A stretch of 64,000 nucleotides of DNA from Rhodococcus koreensis (GTDB lineage: Bacteria > Actinomycetota > Actinomycetes > Mycobacteriales > Mycobacteriaceae). The DNA lies in assembly GCF_900105905.1 (NCBI RefSeq), contig NZ_FNSV01000004.1:248001-312000 (forward strand). The letters are read 5' to 3'. A model generated the notes under the pieces. The model was not told the DNA's origin. It searched no databases and saw nothing but the letters and a program-made list of their open reading frames with translations. Positions 45,644 to 54,406 of this stretch are shown piece after piece; within the stretch, counting starts at the first letter, position 1, and each line of letters opens with the position of its first letter. A program made the position numbers and the translations under genes.

Positions 45644-46794
45644 GTGTGGCTGGGGAGGGGAACCACATCGACCCAGGGCAGCGTCTGCAGCGGGATCGAT
45701 CAAGAAGTTCTCCTCGAAGGCCGGCCGCAGCATCGCTAGGGCCTCCAAGATGGTGCCGGACTGGGAGTGCTCGTCGACCTCGATCTTCTTCCGGGCGGCG
45801 CCCCGATCACGACTGATCTCGTCGGAGAACGCGGCCCCCGGCGCTGGGACTCGTCCTGCTGCTGGCTCGGGCCGTAGTTGCGGGTCCACGGGCTCGGCGT
45901 GCGGCCATGTGGACGCTACCGAATGTGTCGTCGACCAGTTGGCGGTCGCCGAGCTTGAAGTCGGACCGTAAGGAATGCGACGACGTCGTCGCATTCCACA
46001 TGAACTGGCCGGGCAAGTCGCCGTTGATGATCGCGTTCTACCCCTCGCCAGATATGCAACTGAGGCGCCATGCACATCGAACGTTCTCGTGGTAGCCGAA
46101 GCGCAAGCTGCTCCGATGCTGGATTGGGACTGTCCGGGGTGTGTTGCCATGCTCGGAGCGGTCACATGGACCTCACTTCGACGTAACCCAGGGGTTGCCG
46201 TGGGTCGCATATTCTGGATTTACGCATCACCACTCGACCGGAGAGGCGCAAACCTGATGACGCCTGAAGTAGCCCGTAGCCGCCGATTCGATCGGCGCAC
46301 GACGCCTCCCGCGGTCCGACAACTGTCCGTCACTGATATCGCCGGTGTTGTTGAAGCACTCACCGGCCAGAGGCTACTGCCACGCGAGGGTGCAGAGACC
46401 GACTATCGCTTGATGTGATGCTCCACGCTCGACGACTTCGATGATAGGCACCTTCACCGACCGGTGGCGATGGTGAGATCAGCGGTTTCGGGGAGCAGTG
46501 TGAGCGCAGGCTGGGGAAAGGTCGCGGCGCTCGATCACTCGCGGGTTGGACTGGCCGGATTCAACGGGCATCCCTCCTATAGAGCGATGGGTGCAGGTCC
46601 ACTCGGCGCCGCGGAGAATGCGCGACGCCACCGCCCGAATTGGTTCAAGCTACGGGCTTGGTGCGCCGCATCCGGCCGGACTGGACGGAGACCGGTTCCG
46701 ATCGTCGCCAGTCCGGATCCCACCAGTGCCGACGCCACCAGCTGTGGGTGATGTAGGCAGGCGGCGGTGCTGTAGTACTCGGGAAGTTCGCGGC
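45644..46794. other. Decayed region without intact genes
   Basis: No intact gene is supported over 1151 bp. A minus-strand stretch at about 45660-46010 shows protein-like pieces in shifted frames, such as LPGQFMWN and SDFKLGDRQLVDDTFGSVHMA, then DEISRDRGAARKKIEVDEHSQSG, but no family was recognised. On the plus strand a 53-codon frame at 46257-46418 encodes RQLSVTDIAGVVEALTGQRLLP, which reads like the end of a protein. The region probably holds remnants of older genes. Confidence 0.5.
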
Positions 46795-47523
46795 TCACCG
46801 GAGTAGCAACTTGGCGATACTGTTGGCGGCGTAAGTTGTGGCGGACGCCAGCTCGTCCAATCGGCTTTCGATGCGTCGGCTGGGCCCGCCGATGGCCAGG
46901 CATGCCGCGAGACTCTTACCAACAACAATGCCTGAGGCGACGGCGCTGAGGTCGGGGAAGGTGTCACCGTGGTTGAAGGCAACGCCGGTGGCCCGGGCTT
47001 CGATGATTTCGGCGCGCAAGCCCTCTTGCTTCGACGGGTGAATGTGCTCGCCGATGTAGAGGTCGATCTGCTCGTCATCACGCTGGGCGAGGTAGAGCTT
47101 CTCGATGGACGACGGGTGGTCGCTGGGAGGACGAACTCGTGGCGGGGAATACCTCACAACTTGATTGGACTCCACATTGTGCAGATAGATGAGGGTCTCA
47201 CCGACCACGCGACCCAACATGACCGTCTCGTCGAACTGCCGCACAAGGTCGTCCATGAAGGGCTGCGCGATCGGCACGATCGACGGGCTGTCGACAGCGG
47301 CGAGGGCGCCGATAGACGGGCCGGTACGGTAGCGCGACCCGTCGTATGTGAGATAGCCGCGGAAGACCAGCGCTTTGAGCAGTGGGTGGAGTGATGACTT
47401 GGCGGCTCCCATCTGGTGTGCCAGCTCGCCCAGAGTAATTCCGTCCTTGGACGCCGCCGCGAGTTCCAGCGCGTGCAGCGCCCGGGAGACTGCTCGGTGT
47501 CCCTCGCTGTCGGCCATACCCAC
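46795..47523 (-). CDS. IclR-family transcriptional regulator
   Basis: A 242-residue regulator with an N-terminal winged HTH (RALHALELAAASKDGITLGELAHQMG, SSLHPLLKALVFRGYL) and a C-terminal effector domain (VMLGRVVGETLIYLHNVES, ATGVAFNHGDTFPDLSAVA, AIGGPSRRI). The start is ATG at 47523; a second ATG at 47517 is possible. It lies 44 bp downstream of the CoA-transferase on the same strand, so it may be the last gene of the tctCBA-CoA-transferase operon and control it in response to the imported carboxylate. Confidence 0.9.
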   Translation of the reverse strand: MGMADSEGHRAVSRALHALELAAASKDGITLGELAHQMGAAKSSLHPLLKALVFRGYLTYDGSRYRTGPSIGALAAVDSPSIVPIAQPFMDDLVRQFDETVMLGRVVGETLIYLHNVESNQVVRYSPPRVRPPSDHPSSIEKLYLAQRDDEQIDLYIGEHIHPSKQEGLRAEIIEARATGVAFNHGDTFPDLSAVASGIVVGKSLAACLAIGGPSRRIESRLDELASATTYAANSIAKLLLR

Positions 47524-47567
47524 CCCTCCTGTGTCATCCTGTCGGGCCCGTGATTTAGACGGCGAGT

Positions 47568-48854
47568 CTATCTGTCCCCTGCGGGAGCGGACGCTCCAGC
47601 AAACAGGTCGGCGTCGGCGGTCGCCACGATTCCGCGGCGAAGGAAATCGTCAATCTTCTTCTCGTCGTGGCCGAGCTCGGCAAGCAGTTGCCGCGAGTGC
47701 TGCCCCAGGGCCGGTACCGGGCGCACCGGGTACTCCTTACCGCGCTCGGTGATCACCTGGCGCAGGGTCGGCACAGGCCCGACGGGCGTGGGTGTTTCGA
47801 CCCACCGGCCCCGCTCCACCAACTGCGGGTGCTCGGCCACCACCGCGAGATCGTTGACGCGGGCGCAGGCGATCCCTATCTGATCGAGCAGCTCGGTGAG
47901 CTCGCCGGCGGTTAATCTCCGGCACGTGTCGGCGACCAGCGCGTCGACCTCGTCGCGGCGCCCTGCCCGGGCCACGTTGGTGGCGTACCGCTGGTCGGAG
48001 ACCAGGTCCCGGCGTCCCATCACGTGCTCGGCGAAGCGCGCCCACTCGCGGTCGTTCTGGATACCGATGACCACCGGGGTGTCTTGTGTGGCGTACTCGC
48101 CGTAGGGCACCAGCGAGGGGTGGCCGAGGCTGATCCGCTCGGCTGGGCTGCCGTGGTGCTGGGCGTAGTAGATGTGGTTGGCGATGAAGTCGGTCATTGC
48201 GTCGATCATCGCGACGTCGACCACGGTTCCCGATCCGGTGCGCTCGCGTTGGAACAGGCCCATCATCGCCGCCGAGGTCATGTACATGCCGCTGGCGACG
48301 TCGGCGGCCGAGAAGCCGGGTTTGACCATCAGGTCCTTGGTGCCGGTGACGGCTACGGCTCCGGACTCCGCTTGTACCAGGGCATCGTAGGCACGCTTGC
48401 CGGCATAGGGGCCTGGCGTGCCATACCCGGAGTTGGACACCACGATCAGGCGCGGGTTGTGGTGGGTCAGCTCGTCGGCACCCAGGCCGAGCCGCTCGAC
48501 GGCCCCGGGGCTCATGTTCTGCATGAAGACGTCGGCGGACGCGAGTAACTCCAGCATGATTTGGCGGCCCTCGGGCGATTTGAGGTCGAGCGCCAGTGAT
48601 TCCTTGCCGCGGCCCGTCCACAGGAACACACTGGACATCTCGCCGGCCACGGCGGCGTCGTATCCGCGGGCGAAGTCGCCACCGTCGATTCGCTCGACCT
48701 TGATCACCCGCGCCCCGAGATCGGCGAGCTGCCGGGTGGCGATGGGTACGGCGACGGCATGCTCGAGTGCGACGACGGTGACGCCTGTCAGCGGTAGATT
48801 CTCTTGCTTCGCCTGTGTGGTGGGAATGGTGGTAGTGGAAACAGTCTGGGTCAT
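47568..48854 (-). CDS. Class III CoA-transferase (CaiB/BaiF family)
   Basis: A 428-residue family III CoA-transferase that moves CoA between carboxylic acids. Family segments are LADLGARVIKVERIDGGDFARGY, LDLKSPEGRQIMLELLASADVF and the catalytic-aspartate motif SGTVVDVAMIDAM (the aspartate lies near residue 185). The ATG at 48854 overlaps the tctA stop by 4 bp. With a carboxylate importer next door it probably activates the imported acid. Succinyl-CoA or acetyl-CoA as donor is not known. Confidence 0.88.
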   Translation of the reverse strand: MTQTVSTTTIPTTQAKQENLPLTGVTVVALEHAVAVPIATRQLADLGARVIKVERIDGGDFARGYDAAVAGEMSSVFLWTGRGKESLALDLKSPEGRQIMLELLASADVFMQNMSPGAVERLGLGADELTHHNPRLIVVSNSGYGTPGPYAGKRAYDALVQAESGAVAVTGTKDLMVKPGFSAADVASGMYMTSAAMMGLFQRERTGSGTVVDVAMIDAMTDFIANHIYYAQHHGSPAERISLGHPSLVPYGEYATQDTPVVIGIQNDREWARFAEHVMGRRDLVSDQRYATNVARAGRRDEVDALVADTCRRLTAGELTELLDQIGIACARVNDLAVVAEHPQLVERGRWVETPTPVGPVPTLRQVITERGKEYPVRPVPALGQHSRQLLAELGHDEKKIDDFLRRGIVATADADLFAGASAPAGDR

Positions 48855-50371
48855 TGGGTTGCCTTTTCGGGTTGGCGGTCGGTTACATGTCGGGTACGGC
48901 GCGCGCGCAAGGAACGCGCGGCCATCACCCCGATGAACACGACCGCGAAGGCCAGCATGGTGCCGGAGATCGGTCGGGTGACGAAGACGGTGACGTCGCC
49001 GCCGCTGATGAGCAGCGTTTGGCGAATGGCGGGCTCGAGCAGCACTCCGAGAACGAAGGCGAGCACCAGCGGGCCGGGCTCGAAGCCGAGCTTGCGCATG
49101 GCGTACCCGAGGACACCGAAGACGAGCACCACCCACAGGTCGAAGATGCTGTTGTTGATGCTGAAGACCCCGAGCATGGTGACCACGACGGCGAGGGCGA
49201 CGAGGATCGCGACGCGTACGTCGAGAATTCGGATGAATACCCGCACCAGCGGCAGATTCAGCACCAGCAGAATCACGTTGCCGACGACCATCGAGGCGAT
49301 TACTCCCCAGAAGATGTCGGGGTGCTCGTTCATCAGCTGAGGCCCGGGGGTCACGCCCTGAATGAGCAACGCGCCCAGAATCAATGCGAGCACGGGGTTC
49401 GGTGGCAGGCCCAGGGTGAGCAAGGGGATGAAGGACGACTGCGAACCCGCGTTGTTGGCGGTCTCGGGGCCGGCGACGCCCTCGATGGCGCCGCGGCCGA
49501 AGCGTTCCGGATTCTTCGACCGCCGCTTCTCTGTCGCGTACGACGCGAGCGAGGCCACCATGCCACCACCACCGGGTACCAGCCCGAGAACGAACCCGAT
49601 CAGGCTGCCACGGGCGATCGGTCCCCTGGACTGGCGCAGCTCGGCTCGCGACGGGAGCACATGGCCGACACGGGCGACGGTGCCGGCAGGCTGGCGCGAG
49701 CGCTCGAGGGTGTACAACAGCTCGCCGAGCCCGAAGAGCCCCATAGCGACCGCGACGAAGTCCAGTCCGTTGAGCAACTCGAGGCTGTCGAACGTGAAGC
49801 GCGCACTGCCCTCGATCGAATCCTGCCCCACGGTGGCCAGCAGCAGCCCGCAGAAGGCCATTAACAGGGCCGCCGCGAAGCGCCGCGACGCGAGATACGC
49901 CGCCAACACAATGCCCAGAAGCGCCACGACAGCGAACTCGGGCGGCCCGAACTTCAGCGCGAAGGAGGCCAGGACCGGCGCCAGCAGCACAAGACCGACG
50001 ACGGCGACCAAGCCGCCGACGAAGGACCCGATCGCGGCGATGCCGAGGGCAGGCCCGGCCCGCCCTTGGCGGGCCATCTGGTAGCCGTCGAACGTCGTCA
50101 CCACGGACGCCGCCTCACCGGGGAGGCGGAGCAACACGGAGGTGATCGTGCCGCCGTACATTGAACCGTAATAGATGCCCGCCAGTAGAATCACAGCCGT
50201 CGCGGGCTCGAGGCTGTAGGTGAGCGGCAGCAGGAGCGCGATCGTTGCCGTGGGACCGAGGCCCGGGATCACGCCGATGACCATGCCCGCCAGCACACCT
50301 AGCAGAACGAAAAGCAAATTCATTGGAGTCAGCGTCGTCTCGACGCCGGTGATAATGCCGGAGAAATCCAC
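48851..50371 (-). CDS. tctA: Tripartite tricarboxylate transporter, large permease (TctA)
   Basis: A 506-residue membrane protein with about twelve segments. TctA marks are GVIPGLGPTATIALLLPLTY near the N-terminus, YYGSMYGGTITSVLLRLPGEAASV, and the second repeat PGGGGMVASLASYATEKR with GVAGPETANNAGSQSSFIPLLTLGLPPNP. The start is GTG at 50371 because the in-frame upstream region overlaps tctB. It uses a cation gradient to take up a carboxylate delivered by TctC. The stop overlaps the CoA-transferase start. Confidence 0.92.
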   Translation of the reverse strand: MDFSGIITGVETTLTPMNLLFVLLGVLAGMVIGVIPGLGPTATIALLLPLTYSLEPATAVILLAGIYYGSMYGGTITSVLLRLPGEAASVVTTFDGYQMARQGRAGPALGIAAIGSFVGGLVAVVGLVLLAPVLASFALKFGPPEFAVVALLGIVLAAYLASRRFAAALLMAFCGLLLATVGQDSIEGSARFTFDSLELLNGLDFVAVAMGLFGLGELLYTLERSRQPAGTVARVGHVLPSRAELRQSRGPIARGSLIGFVLGLVPGGGGMVASLASYATEKRRSKNPERFGRGAIEGVAGPETANNAGSQSSFIPLLTLGLPPNPVLALILGALLIQGVTPGPQLMNEHPDIFWGVIASMVVGNVILLVLNLPLVRVFIRILDVRVAILVALAVVVTMLGVFSINNSIFDLWVVLVFGVLGYAMRKLGFEPGPLVLAFVLGVLLEPAIRQTLLISGGDVTVFVTRPISGTMLAFAVVFIGVMAARSLRARRTRHVTDRQPEKATQ

Positions 50372-50376
50372 GAGAC

Positions 50377-50865
50377 TTACCTTCCGGGGGCCAGCGGCCC
50401 GATTGGGAACGGTACGCCGAGCAATTCGACGAAGACGATCTGCAGTGCGACGACTCCCAGTGCCGCGGTGACCAGCGTGAGTCGCCACGACTCACCGAAG
50501 AGCCGGAGCCACACCACGAGTAGCGCGAAAGCCGGTACGGGCATGCCCACCAGCGGAAGCATCACCACGAAGAATGCGACGGAGGCGATGGCGGCAGCCA
50601 CCCGAGCGAGGTCGCTGATCATGACCTTCTCGCAACGCTCGACCCCGGTAATGAACAACCAGGCGCTCGTAACGAGCACGCCCACCGAGGTCAGCAGGGG
50701 CCAAGCTCCGGGGCCCGGCTCGGTCAGGTCACCGAGACCGAGACGCACCGATTCGATTGTCGCCAATACGCCGAGAACGGTCAGGACCGCGGGGGCGAGG
50801 CGTCTATTCTCCACAACCCTCTCGTTCTTCTCGGCGGACTCCTCGACAACTAGCGTGTCGCTCAC
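50377..50865 (-). CDS. tctB: Tripartite tricarboxylate transporter, small permease (TctB)
   Basis: A 162-residue protein with four predicted membrane segments, the usual TctB size and layout (PGPGAWPLLTSVGVLVTSAWLF, then VAFFVVMLPLVGMPVPAFALLVVWL and LVTAALGVVALQIVFVELLGVPFP). The GTG at 50865 forms a GTGA overlap with tctC. Its stop is 5 bp before the tctA start. Confidence 0.9.
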   Translation of the reverse strand: MSDTLVVEESAEKNERVVENRRLAPAVLTVLGVLATIESVRLGLGDLTEPGPGAWPLLTSVGVLVTSAWLFITGVERCEKVMISDLARVAAAIASVAFFVVMLPLVGMPVPAFALLVVWLRLFGESWRLTLVTAALGVVALQIVFVELLGVPFPIGPLAPGR

Positions 50866-51842
50866 TTCTGGACCGCCTCTCGCCATTGGGTTTCGGCCGA
50901 GTTGATCTCTGCACGAATCGTTTCGGGGCCTGGGTCGTCGTCGCGCACGAATTCCTCTCCCAGCACGTCGGCAGTCGTCGGGTCTTTCAGGCACGATCCC
51001 ATGGCCTGCGCCAAAGTGGTTTTCACCTCACCGTCGATCCCGGCCGGGGAGAGCAGGGTGACGTTGACTGTCGAGTCAGGTAGGTCGCCGTATCCCAACT
51101 CGGTGAATGTCGGTACCTCGGGCAGGAATTCGATCCGCTCGTCGGCCCCCGTGACCAGGGCTCGCAGATTTCCCGATTCGATCTGCTTGAGCAGCGTCGG
51201 CGACGTACTCAGGTAGGCACTGTCAACGTTTCCGCCCAGCACCGCGGCCGCGGACTGATCGTTGCTGACGAAGGGGACGTTGGTAAAACGAGGGCCCCCG
51301 GCCTCGGTGACACCGTTGATAGCGAGCGCGAAGATGCCCATCGAGCCTGGCATGGCGACCGAGAACGTACCGTCCTTCCGCTGGGCTGCCTCCAGCACCT
51401 CCTCCCCGTTGCGATACGGGCTGTCGCCCTTCACCACCAGCACCGAGGGGGCAAGCGTGATACCGGAAATCGGATCGAAGCTGGATCCGTCGTACTGAGC
51501 GCCATCGGTAACCAGTGGTACCAGTGCCGCGGTCGACAACGACACCACCGAGAGTGTGTATCCGTCCGGCTCGGCGTTGGCGACCCTCGTCATCCCGATC
51601 GCTCCGCCACCACCGTCCTGATTCTCGACGATAAACGTCCCACCCAATTCGTCCTCCATACATTTCGCCGCGACACGGGCGGTGGTGTCAGAGATTCCGC
51701 CGGCGGCAAACGGTGTGATGATCCGCACTGTCCCGGATGGGTAGTACCCAGCGGTGGACTTCGGCATCTCGGCGCATCCGACGGTCGCAAGTCCGGCAGC
51801 GACAAGCAGTGCGGTTATTCGGGACATCCCGGCCATCAGCAT
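50862..51842 (-). CDS. tctC: Tripartite tricarboxylate transporter, solute-binding lipoprotein (TctC)
   Basis: A 326-residue extracytoplasmic receptor of the Bug/TctC family. Signal peptide with lipobox ATVGC, so cysteine 23 would be lipidated. The ligand loop VRIITPFAAGGISDTTARVAA and the second loop GGGGAIGMTRVANAEPDGYTL are present. It is unusual in having an N-terminal lipid anchor instead of a free periplasmic form, as expected in a cell without a Gram-negative periplasm. Ligand unknown. The ATG at 51842 is chosen with AGGAACGTG upstream. Confidence 0.88.
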   Translation of the reverse strand: MLMAGMSRITALLVAAGLATVGCAEMPKSTAGYYPSGTVRIITPFAAGGISDTTARVAAKCMEDELGGTFIVENQDGGGGAIGMTRVANAEPDGYTLSVVSLSTAALVPLVTDGAQYDGSSFDPISGITLAPSVLVVKGDSPYRNGEEVLEAAQRKDGTFSVAMPGSMGIFALAINGVTEAGGPRFTNVPFVSNDQSAAAVLGGNVDSAYLSTSPTLLKQIESGNLRALVTGADERIEFLPEVPTFTELGYGDLPDSTVNVTLLSPAGIDGEVKTTLAQAMGSCLKDPTTADVLGEEFVRDDDPGPETIRAEINSAETQWREAVQK

Positions 51843-51851
51843 CACGTTCCT

Positions 51852-51884
51852 ATATACGAATGGTGCATACTCATATTGGAATGG
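51852..51884 (+). promoter_or_regulatory. Direct repeat in tctC promoter region
   Basis: ATATACGAATGG (51852) and ATATTGGAATGG (51873) share 9 of 12 bases and start 21 bp apart, i.e. on the same face of the helix. They lie just upstream of tctC and could be the IclR operator. Nothing else is seen in the 516-bp gap to 52359 apart from this and the likely lipase promoter. Confidence 0.35.
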
Positions 51885-52358
51885 ACGATAGGTGTCGACA
51901 GGGGTGATGTCAATCACAATCGGTGCGATGTGCGATTTCTTCGAGCCGCCATGAGTGACCGGACGGCACTTTGCGCTTTCGAAAGCAGTGCCGCACACGA
52001 CCCGGGCGAGTGGGGGAATTGCCCAGCGGCAAGGATGTGGCGTCGACGCGCGCCGGGGGCAAGGGCGCACCGCGTTGGTTTCCGCCGGCATCAGCTTGCC
52101 GATCACGATCGTCTGCGAAGTTCACCTCACGCGCAGATCGTGCTTGCGGGTGGCGAAATACCTTCCAGATCCGCCCGTGCGTCGACTTCGATGCGCGGTA
52201 CAGGGGGACGTCGGCTCCCACGGTCAGTGTTGGGCGTTGCGCGACTGCAATTTCGGGTGTGCTGAGGTCATCTGTTCGACCCGCTCAACGGTGTTGCGAT
52301 CTGGGAACGGATCCGGGCAGATAAATGATGCTTTCGGTCGTACCATTTGGGTAGTAAT

Positions 52359-53588
52359 ATGATTTCCATGCGAATGGCGGCGTGGCTCGTCTGTCTTGCC
52401 ATGGTGACGTTCTCGAGCGCTGGCTTGGTGGCGGTCGCCGCTCCTGCGCTGGCCGAGATACCGGCACCATCCGAGGACCCGTTCTATCAAGCTCCGACCG
52501 GCTACGAGTCGCAGCTTGAGGGGACGATCCTGCGGTCGCGGCCGGTGACCGCGACGGCGCTAAGTGTGCCCCTTCCGGTCGATTCGTGGCAGCTGCTGTA
52601 CAAGTCGCTCGACTCCCACCGCGAACCGGTGGCCGACGTCGCCACGATTCTGGTCCCTAGAACACCGTGGACGGACGCCGGCCATCGGCCCCTGGTCTCC
52701 TATCAGACCGCGGAGGACAGCCTCGGATCCCGGTGCGCTCCGTCGTATGCACTCACGGCGGGCCTCGGGGCCGCGACCTCGAACGCCGCATCGGAGTCAC
52801 TGATGATCGCGCACCTGCTGTCCCGTGGATGGGCGGTCGTCACCGCGGACTACGAGGGGCCGGAGTCCGAGTTCCTCGCCGGCCCGCAAGCCGGCTTCGC
52901 GGTTCTCGACGGGATCCGCGCCGCTCAGCATTTCGAACCAGCCCGGCTGAACACGCAGTCGCCGACGGGTCTGTGGGGATACTCCGGCGGCGCCTTCGCC
53001 ACGGCGTGGGCCGCCGAACTTCAGCAGTCCCACGCTCCCGAGCTGGGTCTGAACGGTATTGCACTGGGCGGGTTACCCGCCGACCTTGAGGCGACCATGC
53101 GGAACGTCGATGGTGGGTACGGTTTCGGACTGACCTTCGGCGGAGTGACCGGTATCGATCGGGCATACCCCGAGAAGCAGATGAGCGAACTCTTCACCGC
53201 TGAGGGCAGAGCGGCCATGCACGCGACCGGTGCTGCGTGCACCGTCGATCTGATCGCGACCTATGCGTTTCGGTCGTTGCACGACTTCACGATCGACCCT
53301 CGACCGTTCGACCATCCGGCGCTGCGTTCGGCACTCGCTGAGAACAGCCCTACCGCAGTAGAAGTCAGCGCACCGATCTACAGCTATCACGCGGACGGGG
53401 ACGAGCTGGTACCCGTCGCAGTCCACGACGCATTCGTCCGGCAATACTGCGCTGCCGGGAGTACCGTCGAGATCGTCCGCTACCCCGGCGGAAGCCACAA
53501 CACGATGCTGATCTCCGGGGCCTCGGGAGCGATCGATTTTCTCGCAGCACGATTCGCCGATACGCCTGCCGTCGACGACTGCCACTGA
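52359..53588 (+). CDS. Secreted lipase (LIP family alpha/beta hydrolase)
   Basis: A 409-residue exported hydrolase. It starts with a signal peptide (AAWLVCLAMVTFSSAGLVAVAAPALA), then an alpha/beta-hydrolase with the nucleophile elbow GYSGG (serine near residue 209), an acidic residue in YHADGDELVP and a histidine in YPGGSHNTM. The pattern AEDSLGSRCAPSY and the segment GWAVVTADYEGPES are typical of the LIP family of secretory lipases. The ATG at 52359 is preferred over TTG 52347. It is likely to release fatty acids or esters outside the cell. Confidence 0.88.
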   Translation: MISMRMAAWLVCLAMVTFSSAGLVAVAAPALAEIPAPSEDPFYQAPTGYESQLEGTILRSRPVTATALSVPLPVDSWQLLYKSLDSHREPVADVATILVPRTPWTDAGHRPLVSYQTAEDSLGSRCAPSYALTAGLGAATSNAASESLMIAHLLSRGWAVVTADYEGPESEFLAGPQAGFAVLDGIRAAQHFEPARLNTQSPTGLWGYSGGAFATAWAAELQQSHAPELGLNGIALGGLPADLEATMRNVDGGYGFGLTFGGVTGIDRAYPEKQMSELFTAEGRAAMHATGAACTVDLIATYAFRSLHDFTIDPRPFDHPALRSALAENSPTAVEVSAPIYSYHADGDELVPVAVHDAFVRQYCAAGSTVEIVRYPGGSHNTMLISGASGAIDFLAARFADTPAVDDCH

Positions 53589-53596
53589 CGGCAGTC
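53577..53596 (+). terminator. Short hairpin after lipase
   Basis: A 7-bp stem (GACTGCC and complement) with a 6-nt loop overlaps the lipase stop codon. It lacks a T-run, so it is a weak terminator candidate. Confidence 0.35.
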
Positions 53597-53619
53597 AGCA
53601 GAGCTAGGACACGGGACAG

Positions 53620-54000
53620 CGGTCCGCGTGCAGGTAGTCAGCGTCATGGACGGACGAAGTCCGACTCGTCCTCCCCGAACAGCGTCACCCCAGTGGTGCA
53701 GTATGCCCTTGTCACAGATCGCCAGGTCGAACAATCCACCCCGATCTTCTGCGCGGCCGCGGCCGCGACCACGGGGAGGGAGCCGTAGGTGGTGAACACG
53801 ACCACCAAGCCCCTGGCGCGTTTGCGGTGCCCCATCTCCGCAGCGAGCTTGACCGGATCGGTGGTGACCGGGATCGCGACATCGTAAATGCACCACGGCC
53901 TCGACCGAGCGGGACACCTTGGTGTCCGAGCGCACCGCGAACGCGCGCAGGTCCATCGGGGTCTGTGCCGTCCACTTCCGCAACGTTTGCGACAGCACCG
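53620..54000 (-). pseudogene. Relic of a DEAD/DEAH helicase (restriction-enzyme type)
   Basis: Read on the minus strand from about 54000 to 53620, fragments of one helicase segment appear in shifting frames: LSQTLRKWTAQTPMDLRAFAV and SDTKVSRSVEA, then IYDVAIPVTTDPVKLAAEMGH, RKRARGLVVVFTTYGSLPVVA, then FDLAICDKG and TTGVTLFGEDESDFV. These match the motif I-II region of helicases found in type ISP restriction and related systems. Both ends are missing and there are several frameshifts, so it is a dead fragment. Confidence 0.65.
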
Positions 54001-54406
54001 AGATCTACCGCCGGCCATTGTCAGCTTGCCGCGTTCGTTCTAGATCCAGACGGCTTCTGTCGCCCATGCTGGTGGGCAACCCATCTCAGATTCGGACCGG
54101 TTCATTGCGGCGAGCGGGGTTCCGTCACTCCGCACAGCGACGTAGCTCTGTGTGGAGTCACGTCTGCCCCAACTGTGGAACCGGTGTTCGACGACCCCGT
54201 CCGCGCGGACCGGACATGACGAAATCGGTTTCTGCCGTTCTGTCGTGCGCAGTCGGCGCAGGCGAGGATTGCCTGAGCGCGGAGACGAGGTAACGACGTG
54301 CAGCAGCACGTCGGTTCCGGGGAGCGAAGCGGATGGTCGACGATCACTGGCAAGGACGGCAGGCTCGGCATTGGAGGCTGTCGATTCCAGCACCCACCTT
54401 CACTTC
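54001..54406. other. Spacer without a supported gene
   Basis: No convincing coding region. A minus-strand open frame (54040-54393) ends in VRSDGTPLAAMNRSESEMG and might be another protein relic, but no family was recognised. The stretch links the helicase relic to the 3' end of the CNNM-type gene. Confidence 0.4.

Noticed and set aside
45644-46794. Insertion sequence in the decayed region
   Set aside because: No terminal inverted repeats, target duplications or transposase motifs could be found.
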